Part shown: piece after piece, positions 39,451 to 49,944 of the stretch
How the letters are laid out: each line of letters begins with the position of its first letter
Position numbering within the stretch: position 1 is the stretch's first letter
Assembly (NCBI GenBank): GCA_020975725.1
Contig: QXJR01000008.1
Span: 62,001 to 126,000, forward strand
DNA length: 64,000 bases
Direction of reading: 5' to 3'
Source: Picocystis sp. L7
Taxonomy: Eukaryota > Chlorophyta > Picocystophyceae > Picocystales > Picocystaceae
Made by a program: the position numbers and the translations under genes
The notes under the pieces: generated by a model
Database searches by the model: none
Seen by the model: the letters and a program-made list of their open reading frames with translations, nothing else
Told to the model about the DNA's origin: nothing

Positions 39451-41046
39451 ATGGCGCGTCGCACAGGTGAATCCACGATGGCAACGCCATCATGGCAGTT
39501 CTTGCAGTGCTTTGGCGAGCGTGTACCTGGTGAAGAGGTGCAGGAAGGTGCGTGGACGGCGCCCCCGCGCCGCCAGTGGACGTGGACGCGTGTCGGAAGC
39601 GTCGGCTGACCGTGATGGTTGCGACACGTCGCGACGGAAACGCATGCAGCCGACATCATCTCGGCCGTGGAATTCGACAAGGACGGATCCCATCTAGCCA
39701 CAGGGGACCACGGTGGACGCGTGGTGCTGTTCGATGCGGTGGAAAGGGAACAGATGGAGGTGGATCCCGACGACAGACCGTCGGCATCCAACTATGGTGC
39801 AACCGATTTCGAATATCAATACACCACCGAGTTCCAGTCCCACGAACCGGAGTTCGATTACCTCAAGTCGCTGGAAATCGAAGAGAAAATAAACAAAATC
39901 AGGTGGTGCCCGGCTTCCAACGGGGCTCAGTTCCTCCTTTCCACCAACGACAAAACCATCAAGCTGTGGAAAGTCTACGAGAAGAGAGTCGATCAGATGG
40001 GCGATTTCAACGTCCGAGGGGTAAACGGGGAGAGGAAGTCAGAGGATGGACCGATGGAAATTGCACAAGCAGAGAAGCTCCTCCGAGAGGCGTACAAGAG
40101 GAACGGGCAGAGGGTGGTGAGCAGGCTCTCTCCAGGGCTCAAAATTCCCAAGGTGGTCTCCTCCATCGTTGTGCCTGCAGCAAGGTGCCGTAGGCTCTAT
40201 GCAAACGGACACGCATACCACATCAACTCCCTCTCGCTGAACTCAGACTGCGAGACGTTCATGAGTGCAGATGACCTCAGGATCAACCTCTGGCATCTGG
40301 ATCGGGCGAATCAGAGCTTCAACATTGTGGACATCAAACCGGACAACATGGAGGATCTGACGGAGGTCATCACCTCCTCTGACTTTCACCCGACACACTG
40401 CAACATCTTCGCTTACAGCAGCAGCAAAGGATGTCTGCGCCTGGGGGACATGCGCGACAGCGCGCTTTGCGACCGCAATGCAAAGGTTTTTGAGGAGGAA
40501 GGGGCCGAGGGTACCAAGAGCTTCTTCTCAGAGATCATCACAAGCGTGTCGTACATCCAGTTCGCTGCCAATGGAAGATATGTCCTATCGAGAGATTATA
40601 TGACCATCAAAGTGTGGGATGTGAATATGGAATCTAGCCCCGTGGCGACTTTCCAGGTGCACGAGCCCCTGCAGGGAAAGCTCTGTGATTTGTACGAGAG
40701 CGATGCCATTTTTGACAAGTTCGATTGCACTTCCAGTAGCTCAGGTCAGCAAATTGCAACGGGGACGTATGGGCACTGTTTTCGGGTTTTTGACTTGGCA
40801 GGCAACGACCACAAGTTGTTGGAGGCTTCCAAGCTTCCCTACCGACCGATGGCGGCTGCAGGGGAGCCAAGTCCATCGTTCCCCCGGGGTATCTTCTCAC
40901 GGTGTGCTTCAGGATCAAGTGCTTCCACCAACCCATACGAGCAGATGGACACCAGTCAGAAGCTCCTGCACTTGGCTTGGCACCCAGAGCACCAGATCAT
41001 TGCGGCCGCTGCATCCAACAGCCTGTACCTGTACAGTGCTCCTTGA
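39451..41046 (+). CDS. PP2A regulatory subunit B, PR55/B55 family
   Basis: Exon 1 (39451-39547) encodes WQFLQCFGERVPGEEVQE, the conserved B55 start. Exon 2 (39650-41046) begins DIISAVEFDKDGSHLATGD. The 102-nt intron has donor GTGCGTG and acceptor ATGCAG, and splicing rebuilds EEVQEADIISAVEFD exactly as in the family. The product has 497 residues (488 from the ATG at 39478) and forms a seven-bladed WD40 propeller. It directs the PP2A catalytic subunit to substrates such as mitotic phosphoproteins. An insert of about 40 residues rich in G, S and P (AAAGEPSPSFPRG) sits before the last blade. Confidence 0.93.
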
Positions 41047-41162
41047 TCGTCCACGAGAACGTTCGATGGGCCTCACCCTCGCTCCATGCTTTGGATGGTC
41101 GTTTGTTTCTACATTCCATGCATCTCTCGGCCGGTCTCCGCCTTTCCATCCGCTGTGTGTTT

Positions 41163-41168
41163 AATAAA
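41163..41168 (+). terminator. Poly(A) signal AATAAA after the PP2A B55 gene
   Basis: AATAAA lies 117 nt after the stop codon and before the SppA gene on the same strand. Confidence 0.55.
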
Positions 41169-41359
41169 CAAGGGGAAGGAGCCTGCATGCAGGTCCATCT
41201 TCCATGTCCACTGCTCTGGTTGCTGCAATGGGTCCACTGCATTCCATCCACCTGCTTCCACAACGTTGGGTGGTTGGATGGTCTTCCGACACGTCACCAC
41301 CACAACGCTCCGACACCACCAAGTGCACCTCGCGACGCAATTGAGCGTCGGCATCGGCC

Positions 41360-43159
41360 ATGGCGTCGGCAGCTGCAGCGGCCAGCTTGGCAGCGGGAGC
41401 TTTGGCGGCATGGCAATGGCGCGTGCGTCGGCAGGCGGTGCCGGAAGCCTTCGTGTTGCGCCTAGAAGCGCGTTCCGACGCCACCGTCTGCGCGTCGCAA
41501 GGACTTTTGACCAACGAAGAAGCCGCCATGGCTACCATGCATGCCGCACAGGATCGCAGGTGTCGCGGACTGCTGCTCAAAATGCGATGCGACGACACGC
41601 CCAGCGTGGGAAGCGGTGCAGTGGGACGATTGGCGCGTGCGCAGGAACTTCGAGACGCGATGTTGCGGTTTCGAAAGGGCGCAGTCATGGACAGACAGGT
41701 TGGCCAGGACACAAGTGTCGATGGACGTCCCACCATTGCCTTTGGAGAGCACTTGGGAGGGTTTGGGAACAATGGCACCTTGGCCTATTATTTGGCCAGC
41801 GCTTGCGAACACTTGTATGTGCAACCAGGAGGAAGTGTTGCTCTCCTGGGAATCTCCCAACCTAGATGGTACGCCAAAGAACTGCTTGAAAAGCACGGAA
41901 TCAAGCCGCGCGTGGTGGCCAAAGGCATGTACAAGTCCGCAGGGGATGTGTTTGGGCGGAAGAATGGCGGGAGACGCGTCCGGAAAGCTGCGCAATCGCT
42001 AGTGAACAACCTCAGGAAACAAGTGGAATCGGGGATCGCCCATGGACGAGGCTGGAAGCCGGAAAAAGCGAAAAAAATGCTGGCAAAAGGGGGGATACTA
42101 GACGCGTCCCAGGCCGTCCGGGATGGCCTACTGGATGGAGAACTGTACTGGGATGAAGTGCAAATGCTGCTGCCCAAGGATAAACAGGGAAGAAAAGCGC
42201 TGCCGCAGGTAGGAGCGTTGGAATATTTAACTGCGATTCAAAAAGAAAACAGGCACAAAAAGAGGCAAGCCAAAGTTGCCCTGGTGTTCCTGAAGGGAGC
42301 CGTGGTCCTTGGGAAAGGTAGGGACGACGGGTTCTCAACTGGTAGCGATGGAGTTTGCGCAGCCTTGAGGGCGGCCGGGGAAGACAAGACCGTCGGCGCC
42401 GTGGTTCTGAGATTGGACAGCCCAGGTGGCTCTCCTGGCGGATCAATAGCCATTGAAAGGGAAATTCACTCCATCAATCAAAGAGGGAAGCCAGTGGTTG
42501 CAAGCATGGCCGATGTTGCCGCCAGTGGGGCCTACTTGGTAGCTGCAGCATGTAACCACATTAGCGCTCAACCTGGCACCATCACCGGAAGTATTGGAAC
42601 ATTGGCAGCCAAGTTCGACATTCGCGAGCTGATGCAGCGCCACGGTGTGCATGTGGAGACCAGCCTTGCTGGACGGGATGCAGAAATGTTTTCTGTCTAC
42701 ACGGGCTGGACCCGATCTCAGGAGAAGACTGCTCGGAGGGCAGTGGAAAGTGCTTATGTTGATTTCTGCAACAGGGTGGCGCGTGGGCGTAAGATGAGCA
42801 CCAAGCAGGTGTCTGGGGTCGCGGAGGGGAGGGTCTTCACCGGCGTGGATGCACTGGATGCTGGACTTGTGGACAGTTTGGGAGGCTTGAATCACTCCGT
42901 GGATCTGGCAAGGAAACACGCGGGCATGCCATCTTCGTCCCCTGTGGTTGTGTTTGCCCCGGCCACGCGTCTCTCCTTGGAGGCCTTGTTGTCTGCCTTG
43001 CGTCAAGAGCCGCGTTGGGACTTGCTCAGTTGCAGCATGCACCAGATGGGCTTCCCTACCTCTGCCTTTCCTGGCCTTCCCATGCTTGCAGACCTGCTCC
43101 ACCGGGATCCCATCCAGCATTTGGATCCCACCTTGTGGTTCACCACTCGTTGTCCTTGA
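41360..43159 (+). CDS. sppA: SppA/protease IV-type serine protease
   Basis: A 599-residue single-exon protein with the duplicated S49 peptidase fold of long SppA enzymes. The N-terminal half carries the catalytic lysine in KGMYKSAGDVF (K192). The C-terminal half has LDSPGGSPGGS and the serine nucleophile in DVAASGAYLVA (S389), followed by QPGTITGSIG. The first 25 residues form an alanine-rich hydrophobic segment with basic residues after it, suggesting organelle import or a membrane anchor. In plants SppA is a light-induced thylakoid protease, so a plastid location is likely but not shown. The dyad residues needed for activity are both present. Confidence 0.9.
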   Translation: MASAAAAASLAAGALAAWQWRVRRQAVPEAFVLRLEARSDATVCASQGLLTNEEAAMATMHAAQDRRCRGLLLKMRCDDTPSVGSGAVGRLARAQELRDAMLRFRKGAVMDRQVGQDTSVDGRPTIAFGEHLGGFGNNGTLAYYLASACEHLYVQPGGSVALLGISQPRWYAKELLEKHGIKPRVVAKGMYKSAGDVFGRKNGGRRVRKAAQSLVNNLRKQVESGIAHGRGWKPEKAKKMLAKGGILDASQAVRDGLLDGELYWDEVQMLLPKDKQGRKALPQVGALEYLTAIQKENRHKKRQAKVALVFLKGAVVLGKGRDDGFSTGSDGVCAALRAAGEDKTVGAVVLRLDSPGGSPGGSIAIEREIHSINQRGKPVVASMADVAASGAYLVAAACNHISAQPGTITGSIGTLAAKFDIRELMQRHGVHVETSLAGRDAEMFSVYTGWTRSQEKTARRAVESAYVDFCNRVARGRKMSTKQVSGVAEGRVFTGVDALDAGLVDSLGGLNHSVDLARKHAGMPSSSPVVVFAPATRLSLEALLSALRQEPRWDLLSCSMHQMGFPTSAFPGLPMLADLLHRDPIQHLDPTLWFTTRCP

Positions 43160-43374
43160 ATGTCCTCTTTGATTGCTTTGGACCCTCTCCATCCCATGCC
43201 CAGGGGGGGAAGGTGAAGTTTGCCTTCCTTTCCCTCCCCCCGCCCTCGAAGGGGGTCTTTTTCACCTTCCAGGTGCGACTGGGACGGGATCCGACGGCAT
43301 TCGCGACGCGCATCCGTCGCTTTGCCACGCGTTTGCACGTGCTCCTGGACCTTCTCGCGTGCAGGAGGTGCGAC

Positions 43375-43838
43375 ATGGTACGTGATGGACGCTTTGGAGG
43401 AAGCGAGAGCGGCCTTTGGATGCAATCGCTGACGTGGACGTGCAGGCCGACGACGAGCTGGAAGCCATCCGACAGCGTCGCATCGCGGAATTGATGGCAC
43501 GTCAAGGCGGGGATGGCGATGGAAGGACGTCGGAACAGCAGCAGCAGCAGGAGCAGCAGCAGCGTCAAGAGGCCGAGGAGCGGCGGAAGATGATGCTGCA
43601 ACAGGTGATGGAGATGGAAGCGAGAGAAAGGCTGTCGCGAATTGCACTGGTCAAACCCGACAAAGCCAAAGCAGTGGAAGACCTCATCCTGCAGATGGCC
43701 ACAAGAAGACAGCTGCAGGAGAGAGTGAACGAAGACAGGCTCATCCAGCTTCTGGAACAAGTCAACATGCAGACCTCTCAAAACACCCGCGTTACCATCC
43801 AAAGGCAAAGGAAAAGCGTGCTGGAGGACGATTGGTAA
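43375..43838 (+). CDS. PDCD5: PDCD5/TFAR19 family protein
   Basis: The conserved protein starts ADDELEAIRQRRIAEL at 43446, directly after an acceptor (GTGCAG). The only fitting initiator is an ATG at 43375-43377 that is immediately followed by a donor (GTACGTG). Removing 43378-43445 (68 nt) gives MADDELEAIRQRR and a 131-residue protein, against 125 in human, so the first coding exon holds just the start codon. The core RLSRIALVKPDKAKAVEDLILQ is typical of PDCD5, with a polyglutamine run encoded by CAG repeats at about 43538-43562. The family binds the chaperonin TRiC/CCT and nucleic acids. CCT7 is encoded elsewhere in this window. Confidence 0.87.
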
Positions 43839-43853
43839 GCCTCCTGCGTGGAA

Positions 43854-43859
43854 AATAAA
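43854..43859 (+). terminator. Poly(A) signal AATAAA after PDCD5
   Basis: AATAAA lies 16 nt after the stop codon. Confidence 0.55.
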
Positions 43860-44037
43860 GGAAACTCCTGTCTTGAAAACAAAAGGAGAAAGCACAGGTG
43901 TGTAGAACCCAGTTCTTGTAAAGTAAATTGATTTCAACAAAAAAAGTCGTGAGGCTGGACCGCTGTGATGGTCGGTTTGTCCATGCCTGACCAATGGAGA
44001 CAGAAGGACGTACCCAGTGCATGGTCCAACCTGGCCC

Positions 44038-45108
44038 TCACTCGGCCGAGGATTCGTCCTGGCGGACGATTTGGAATCCATTCCCGTTTCCCGTGGCAGA
44101 GCTCTTCTCGAACGTGCCCCCTCTTTCTACATCGTGTGTGCTCTGTTTCCTAGTGTCTGCTTTTAGGCTTCGCAACTTGCTATGGTTGTAGTAACACACA
44201 GCGGCAAACGCTATTGTGTATCCCTCCAGATTCAGCGGCGTGACCGGAGCTCCAAAGATCCAGCTTGACAGGCCGATCAGTAGCCAATCCTTGAGAACAC
44301 CTGCAATGTTCAGCGTCAAGGCCGAGGTCTTACCGATCAACAGGAACACAGCAATGTTCAGTCCGAATGCAACCAGTCCATTCTCCACCATGAGGACTGG
44401 ATCGACAGAGACACCTTGCATCTTCATGGTTTGCAGCATCGGTCCAAGCTCCACAAAGATAAAAGGCAGGATTAAGAACACAAAAGAGCAGGGCGAAATG
44501 TAGTAGATAGAGGTGATTGGATTCAGCTTGAGTCCTTTGGATGTCAGTAGGATCTGTACCAGGACCAGGCGGGAAGCCTCTGCTACTAGCCCCATGAGCT
44601 GCATGATCACACCGGTCAAGTTGAAGTTGAGCTCTCCGTACGAAGCGACGGCCACGCCGATGGAGATCACCGCCATGTTCGCCATTTTCGTGGAATCGAA
44701 GCCTTCCAGCTTTGCTGCTACCCCAATGCTATACACGATGACCGGCATGAGCGCTTTCAGCATCTGTATGAAAGACACAGACAAGTAGATGTAGGCTGAG
44801 TTGCAAAACCACAAGCTGGCGGCGTAGAGCCCCCCGATGGGCACGATCCTCTTCACATACACTTCTCTGTTGATGGTATCCACAGGATCCACCCAGCGGA
44901 ACGCATTTATTGCCACGGATGCGAGAATCGTGCAGAACCCCATGTGGAACATCGTGAGAGCGATGGGGAACGGGAACCCTTTGAAAGCAAGCAGCCACTT
45001 GTTGAAGAGGATGACTCCTGCACTGAAGGATATCCAAAGCGTCACGTAGGCGTAGCTGACCGCTGCTTCCACCAGGGCCGATTCGGACCCTGCAAGACGC
45101 TTCATCAT
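44038..45108 (-). CDS. Sugar-phosphate/nucleotide-sugar transporter, TPT family
   Basis: A 356-residue protein with about ten hydrophobic helices of the drug/metabolite transporter fold and the TPT domain. Diagnostic pieces are FNKWLLAFKGFPFPIALTMF, YLSVSFIQMLKALMPV and GKTSALTLNIAGVLKDW, which match plant KT-group translocators in the endomembrane system rather than the plastid triose-phosphate translocator. The N-terminus has no transit peptide. The tail is hydrophilic. Substrate cannot be read from sequence. Two ATGs are adjacent at 45108 and 45105. Confidence 0.88.
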   Translation of the reverse strand: MMKRLAGSESALVEAAVSYAYVTLWISFSAGVILFNKWLLAFKGFPFPIALTMFHMGFCTILASVAINAFRWVDPVDTINREVYVKRIVPIGGLYAASLWFCNSAYIYLSVSFIQMLKALMPVIVYSIGVAAKLEGFDSTKMANMAVISIGVAVASYGELNFNLTGVIMQLMGLVAEASRLVLVQILLTSKGLKLNPITSIYYISPCSFVFLILPFIFVELGPMLQTMKMQGVSVDPVLMVENGLVAFGLNIAVFLLIGKTSALTLNIAGVLKDWLLIGLSSWIFGAPVTPLNLEGYTIAFAAVCYYNHSKLRSLKADTRKQSTHDVERGGTFEKSSATGNGNGFQIVRQDESSAE

Positions 45109-46105
45109 GGTTCTTCCTTCTTCTCTCGGCCTCCAAACCCGTCACAGGACCTTCTTCTGCCGCTTGCGACGCGCTTCCACGTGTGTTTCGACGCACCTCG
45201 AAGTCGACGATGTCGAAGCCGATGGCCGAGACGTGGGACCCCCCCTCCCTTTCCTCTGCGCACATGCTTGAACCCCTACCCTTCCGGGGAACTTCGTCGG
45301 TTCGGAGGATGGTGCCTCGGGCGGATGCCGCAGAGGAAAGGGAGGCTTGCATGGGTCTCGGACAGCTGAGTGGCATCGAGGGAGGCGAAGGAGGTGGAGC
45401 CAAGATGGCTTTGGACAAGGCGGTTCTGCCGTGCACGTAGACGGTGAAACCATCTCGGATGGGTGCGTTGCCATGGACTGGAATGGGATTGCCATGTGTT
45501 GTACCGTCGCACGGCGATCGACGGTGAGGATTGGAAGGGGGTGCAACGGAAGGGGGCGATGGAGCACCGCCAGCGATCCATCTGCGAGGTTCAAGGCGAC
45601 GTTCCGTCGCAAGGTGGGAGCACGTGAATGGCACGTCCGTCCACGCCAAGCTTGCTTCCCGTCTCCTTGGGAAGCGACGCGCCTGTACCGCCTCACTCAC
45701 CACCGGTCCACCGTATCCCGTTCTCCACGTACGCGTACCCCACCGTACCCCATAGATCCTCGTCACCCCTCGCCCAAAAGAAGCGCTGTTTCCAGGATCT
45801 ATCCTGTCCATACGTGCCACCTTTTTGCGATTGGCGTGGAGGAAATTCATCCAACCGACGGTTCCGGGTTCGTTCTTCGGGTCTCCGGGTTCAAGCTCCG
45901 GTCTCGACCCAGGTTCCTCCCCTTCTGAAAGGGAAGGCCTTCCGGTTCGATCCGAGACCGCGGCGGTTGGAGACCCCCCTCCATGCTTCCCTGAACTCTC
46001 TCCTTTCCTCCCTGTTCTTCTCTCGAGTTAAGTCCTTCCCATCGGGGTTAATTAACCCTCTCGACCGACGTGGTCAGGGTCCATTCGGACGTGTTCGCCG
46101 ACGCG
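45109..46105. promoter_or_regulatory. Divergent spacer between transporter and glycerol-3-phosphate dehydrogenase
   Basis: About 1 kb holding presumed promoters for two genes. The right half contains motifs related to the GAACC palindromes near 45855-45950 and AGTTAA/GTTAATTAA near 46026-46054. No supported gene: the open frames overlap on both strands. Confidence 0.45.
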
Positions 46106-47893
46106 ATGGCGAGCCAACGCGCGCTTCTGGGCCTCTCCTTGGCGTCCGCGTCGTCCATTGCGGCCTGGAACACGAGTAAATGGCACCAGTCGGAGGCGAA
46201 GAAGGAGACGAGGCCGCCGCCTGCGCCTCGAAGGCGACAGGAACAGCTGGAGAAGCTCAGGAAAGGGAACTTGGACGTGCTCGTGGTGGGAGGTGGCGCA
46301 ACAGGATGCGGCGTTGCATTGGACGCTGCTGGAAGAGGTCTGTCCGTGGGACTCGTGGAAAGGGAAGACTTCGCATCGGGAACCTCCTCCAGGTCCACCA
46401 AGCTCATCCACGGAGGAGTGAGGTACCTCGAAAAGGCCGTGTTCCAACTGGATTACGGACAACTCAAACTCGTCTTCGAAGCGCTGCACGAGAGGCTCGC
46501 GCTCATGAAGAACGCTCCGCATCTCACGAATCCTGTGCCCATCATGACGCCATGCTACAAGTGGTGGGAGATCCCCTACTACTGGGCAGGGCTCAAAGCT
46601 TACGACCTTGTGGCAGGAAGAGAAGGACTCACCTTGTCCAGGTTTGTTTCCGCAAACGAGGCCAGGAGGATGTTTCCGACCCTGGCCGCCGAAAGAAGCG
46701 ACGGGGAAAAGCTCAAGGGGACCATCGTGTACTACGACGGGCAAATGAACGATGCCAAGCTCTGCCTGGCCATTGCCTTGAGTGCACAGGAACAAGGGGC
46801 GGCCGTTGCCAACTACACAGAGGTCGTTGGACTCACCAAGGATGACAAAGGCATGGTCAAGGGGGCCATGTTGCAGGACAAGATCACCGGAGACGTCTTT
46901 GAAACCACCGCTAAAGTTGTCATCAATGCTGCGGGGCCGTTTGTGGATGGGATCCGCAAGCTGGCAGACGAGTCCGAAGAGTCCATTGTCAAGCCCAGTG
47001 GAGGAGTGCATATTGTTCTCCCCGATTACTACTCCCCCGATGCCATGGGTTTGATTGTTCCAAAGACCAAGGACGGGAGGGTGGTGTTCATGCTCCCCTG
47101 GCTCGATCACACATTAGCAGGGACGACCGATTCAGGAACAGATCTGACCATGAAGCCCAAAGCCACCGACGAAGAAATCGGGTTCATCTTGGATGCCATC
47201 AAAGACTATCTCAATGTACAAGTGAGACGCTCGGACGTGCTCTCATCGTGGAGCGGCATACGTCCCTTGGCGTCCGATCCGAATGCGAAGGACACCGCTA
47301 GCATCTCCCGTGATCACATCATCATCAAGGATCCAGAGGGGATCATCACCATCACTGGAGGCAAATGGACCACCTATCGAAGGATGGCAGAAGAAACGGT
47401 GGACGAGGCGATCCATGATGGTCGCTTGCAAACAAAGGGTCCCTGCAACACCAAGAACCTACCTCTATCTGGAGCAGAAGGCTACCATCCCGGTCTGTTC
47501 ACGGAGATTGCCCAAAGTTACACCGTCCCTCATCGTCCGGGTGCGATTGACACAAGGGTTGCCAAGCACCTTGCGCACAATTACGGTGGTCAGGCTCTGT
47601 TGGTGACAAAGCTGGCCGAAGACATGAAGCTGGGCAAACGCATTGTGCGTGGTCACCCCATCATCGAAGCAGAAGTTGTCTATGCTGCCCGCTACGAATT
47701 CTGTGAGACTGTGGAAGACTTTGTGTCTCGTCGCAGCCGCCTGATTTTTTTGGACACCCGTGCCTGCAAGGAAGCGGTGCCGCGTATTGCCGAGCTTTTG
47801 GCTCAGGAGCACGGTTGGCGCAGTTCCAAGCGCAAGGAAGAGGAGAAGAAGACCTATCATTTCATCAACACATTTGAGGCCAAGGATTATTGA
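46106..47893 (+). CDS. GPD2: Mitochondrial FAD-dependent glycerol-3-phosphate dehydrogenase
   Basis: The ATG at 46106 gives 595 residues. The N-terminus (MASQRALLGLSLASASSIA) suits mitochondrial import. The FAD-binding fold starts at DVLVVGGGATGCGVALDAAGRG, followed by RSTKLIHGGVRYLEKAV and, toward the end of the FAD domain, GGKWTTYRRMAEETVD. The C-terminal domain is present through the family's usual end. The enzyme oxidises glycerol 3-phosphate to dihydroxyacetone phosphate and passes electrons to ubiquinone at the inner membrane. No EF-hand region is visible, as in plant SDP6-type enzymes. Single exon. Confidence 0.93.
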   Translation: MASQRALLGLSLASASSIAAWNTSKWHQSEAKKETRPPPAPRRRQEQLEKLRKGNLDVLVVGGGATGCGVALDAAGRGLSVGLVEREDFASGTSSRSTKLIHGGVRYLEKAVFQLDYGQLKLVFEALHERLALMKNAPHLTNPVPIMTPCYKWWEIPYYWAGLKAYDLVAGREGLTLSRFVSANEARRMFPTLAAERSDGEKLKGTIVYYDGQMNDAKLCLAIALSAQEQGAAVANYTEVVGLTKDDKGMVKGAMLQDKITGDVFETTAKVVINAAGPFVDGIRKLADESEESIVKPSGGVHIVLPDYYSPDAMGLIVPKTKDGRVVFMLPWLDHTLAGTTDSGTDLTMKPKATDEEIGFILDAIKDYLNVQVRRSDVLSSWSGIRPLASDPNAKDTASISRDHIIIKDPEGIITITGGKWTTYRRMAEETVDEAIHDGRLQTKGPCNTKNLPLSGAEGYHPGLFTEIAQSYTVPHRPGAIDTRVAKHLAHNYGGQALLVTKLAEDMKLGKRIVRGHPIIEAEVVYAARYEFCETVEDFVSRRSRLIFLDTRACKEAVPRIAELLAQEHGWRSSKRKEEEKKTYHFINTFEAKDY

Positions 47894-48102
47894 ACCTGTC
47901 TCCTTGCTCACACGCTCTTCCATGTTCCCTTGTGTCTTTCCTCCGCACCTTCGTCCTCATCCGCCACCTTCACTCTTTGTTCGGATCGATGCGTTCATGG
48001 GACTGGTTTGGGTTCCATCGATACATTCCATGGTCAGGAACCACCAACCGTTGTGCGACCTGCGCCATTTCTTTTCCACCGCGTTGAAGGAGACGCTTCA
48101 GC

Positions 48103-49614
48103 ATGGAGATGGAGGACGCACTTCCTTCGCACGGATCCATGCGCAGCGCCTTCTACTTCGATGCCTTGCAGAGAGCCCAGCGCGACGCCTCTCACCTGTC
48201 CATCCCTGGCGTGAGCGTGGAGAAGGTGTCGGCGGACGGCGTGCCTTGCGAATGGCTGCGTGCCGACACCTGTGATCCGCGAAGCGTGGTGCTGTACTTG
48301 CATGGAGGTGGATACGTGAGCTGCTCGTTGCTGACACATCGACAAATGATGTCCAGGATGTCCGCCACGTCCAAAGTGGCGGTGTTGGGTGTGGATTACC
48401 GATTGGCACCACTGCATCCATTCCCATGTGCAGTGGAAGATGCATTGAGAGCATATGAATGGCTGCTGGAACATGGATATGAAGCAGGACGCATCGTGTT
48501 CGCCGGAGACTCGGCCGGTGGTGGGCTGGTGTTTGCCACCTTGCTGCTGATCAAGCAAGAGAACCAGAAACGCGAAAAACCCATACCCATGCCGGCCGCC
48601 ACCGTCACCTTCTCTCCATGGACAGATATGTCCATCACAGGAAAGTCCATCGCCGTCAACTACGAAACCGACAAACTCTTCAATCCACTCAGGATCAAAA
48701 TCACCGGATTCACCTCCTACTTTCAGTACCGCTACATCCGTTTCCAATGGCGTCTGTTCGCAAGGATGTATGTACAGTGGCCAAAGCGTCTGAGCAATCC
48801 CATGGCATCCCCATTGTTTGGTGACCTCACGGGACTGCCGCCAGCCATGATTCATTGCAGTGCCGAAGAAATGCTCATGGATGATTCGTTGAGGATGGAA
48901 GCCAAACTGAGGGAGGTGGGTGTTCGCGCGAAGCTGGAAGTCTGGAAAGGCACGACCCATGTGTTTCCGATACTCATGCCCTCTTCCGACCAGACTGCCA
49001 ATTGCTTTGCGCAAGTCGCCGATTTTATCAATCAAGTGCTCGCCTGAACGTCAAGATCTGACCAAAGTGCGGCTTCCTTCTCTGTGCAGGACGGGGTCTC
49101 GGTTTCCTGCAAGATTTGGGACGAAGGCATTCATGTTTTTCCAGTGTCAGAACCGGCGTCAACCAGAACCAGCGAATGCTTAGCGGACGTTGCACACTTT
49201 GTCCAAACAGCACTTCAAAGCCAGAAGCAGGCCTCGCCAGGCAACCAGCATCATCGCGGCGGGCAAAAAGAACTAGCAAATGTGAGGAAATCCACGCGTT
49301 GGTCTACACCCAAGCCACGGTACGGCAGACCTGTGGCTCGACCCTTGAGTCTGTGGGTCCTTGCAACAATCATGCTCCCTGGATTGCTCTGGGCAGGGCA
49401 GAGCTTCTGGAAGGTAGCTCTTCATGAGACACTCGCTATCATTGGCTTTTACATCATTTCTTGGAGGCTTCGACGGTTCCATGAAAGGCTACACGAGAGG
49501 CTGCAGAGGAGAGTGCACGAACGCATCAATAAAATGTACATGCATGTGTACAATGGGCAGTCCATAGAACACCCTTACATGACCAACCAGAACGTGTTCA
49601 GCCAGTATCGTTAA
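48103..49614 (+). CDS. HSL-type alpha/beta hydrolase with two alternative last exons, copy 1
   Basis: Shared part 48103-48915 holds HGGG (67-70, oxyanion hole) and GDSAGG (nucleophile S137), the hallmark of hormone-sensitive-lipase-like esterases. After codon 271 two continuations exist. Reading straight on gives VGVRAKLEVWKGTTHVFP and a stop at 49047 (314 residues). Splicing from the donor at 48916 (GTGGGT) to the acceptor ending at 49089 gives DGVSVSCKIWDEGIHVFP and a longer tail to 49614 (445 residues) with two hydrophobic helices and the motif YNGQSIEHP. Both ends supply the catalytic histidine (HVFP). The intron is thus also a complete alternative ending. The downstream paralogue has only the long form. 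Confidence 0.85.
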
Positions 49615-49944
49615 TGCATGGCACGGGTGCGAACTCTTCTGAGGCACGGGTCTTTTACGGAGCGTACCCCAAGGTCGTGCAAACGAGCCACCCTTTCAAA
49701 GCAGGGGAAGGGGATGCAGCTTGCCTGTCCCTGGTCTCTGCCTTTGCATATAATTTTCCCCCTGTTGAACGATGCCTGCTTGTTACATCGATCAATCTTC
49801 TACCTGACCTTGCCCCCATCCTCCCCTGCCACTCTAGACCAGACCGATGGCTCACACCTCATCCTGTTGTGTTGGGGTGGGGCGAGTTGTGTTCCGGTGG
49901 TGTGGATGGGTGTCGGAATCGGACCGGCCACTCTGCACTCGACC

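Noticed and set aside
46052-47110. 352-codon minus-strand frame
   Set aside because: Antisense shadow of the glycerol-3-phosphate dehydrogenase gene.
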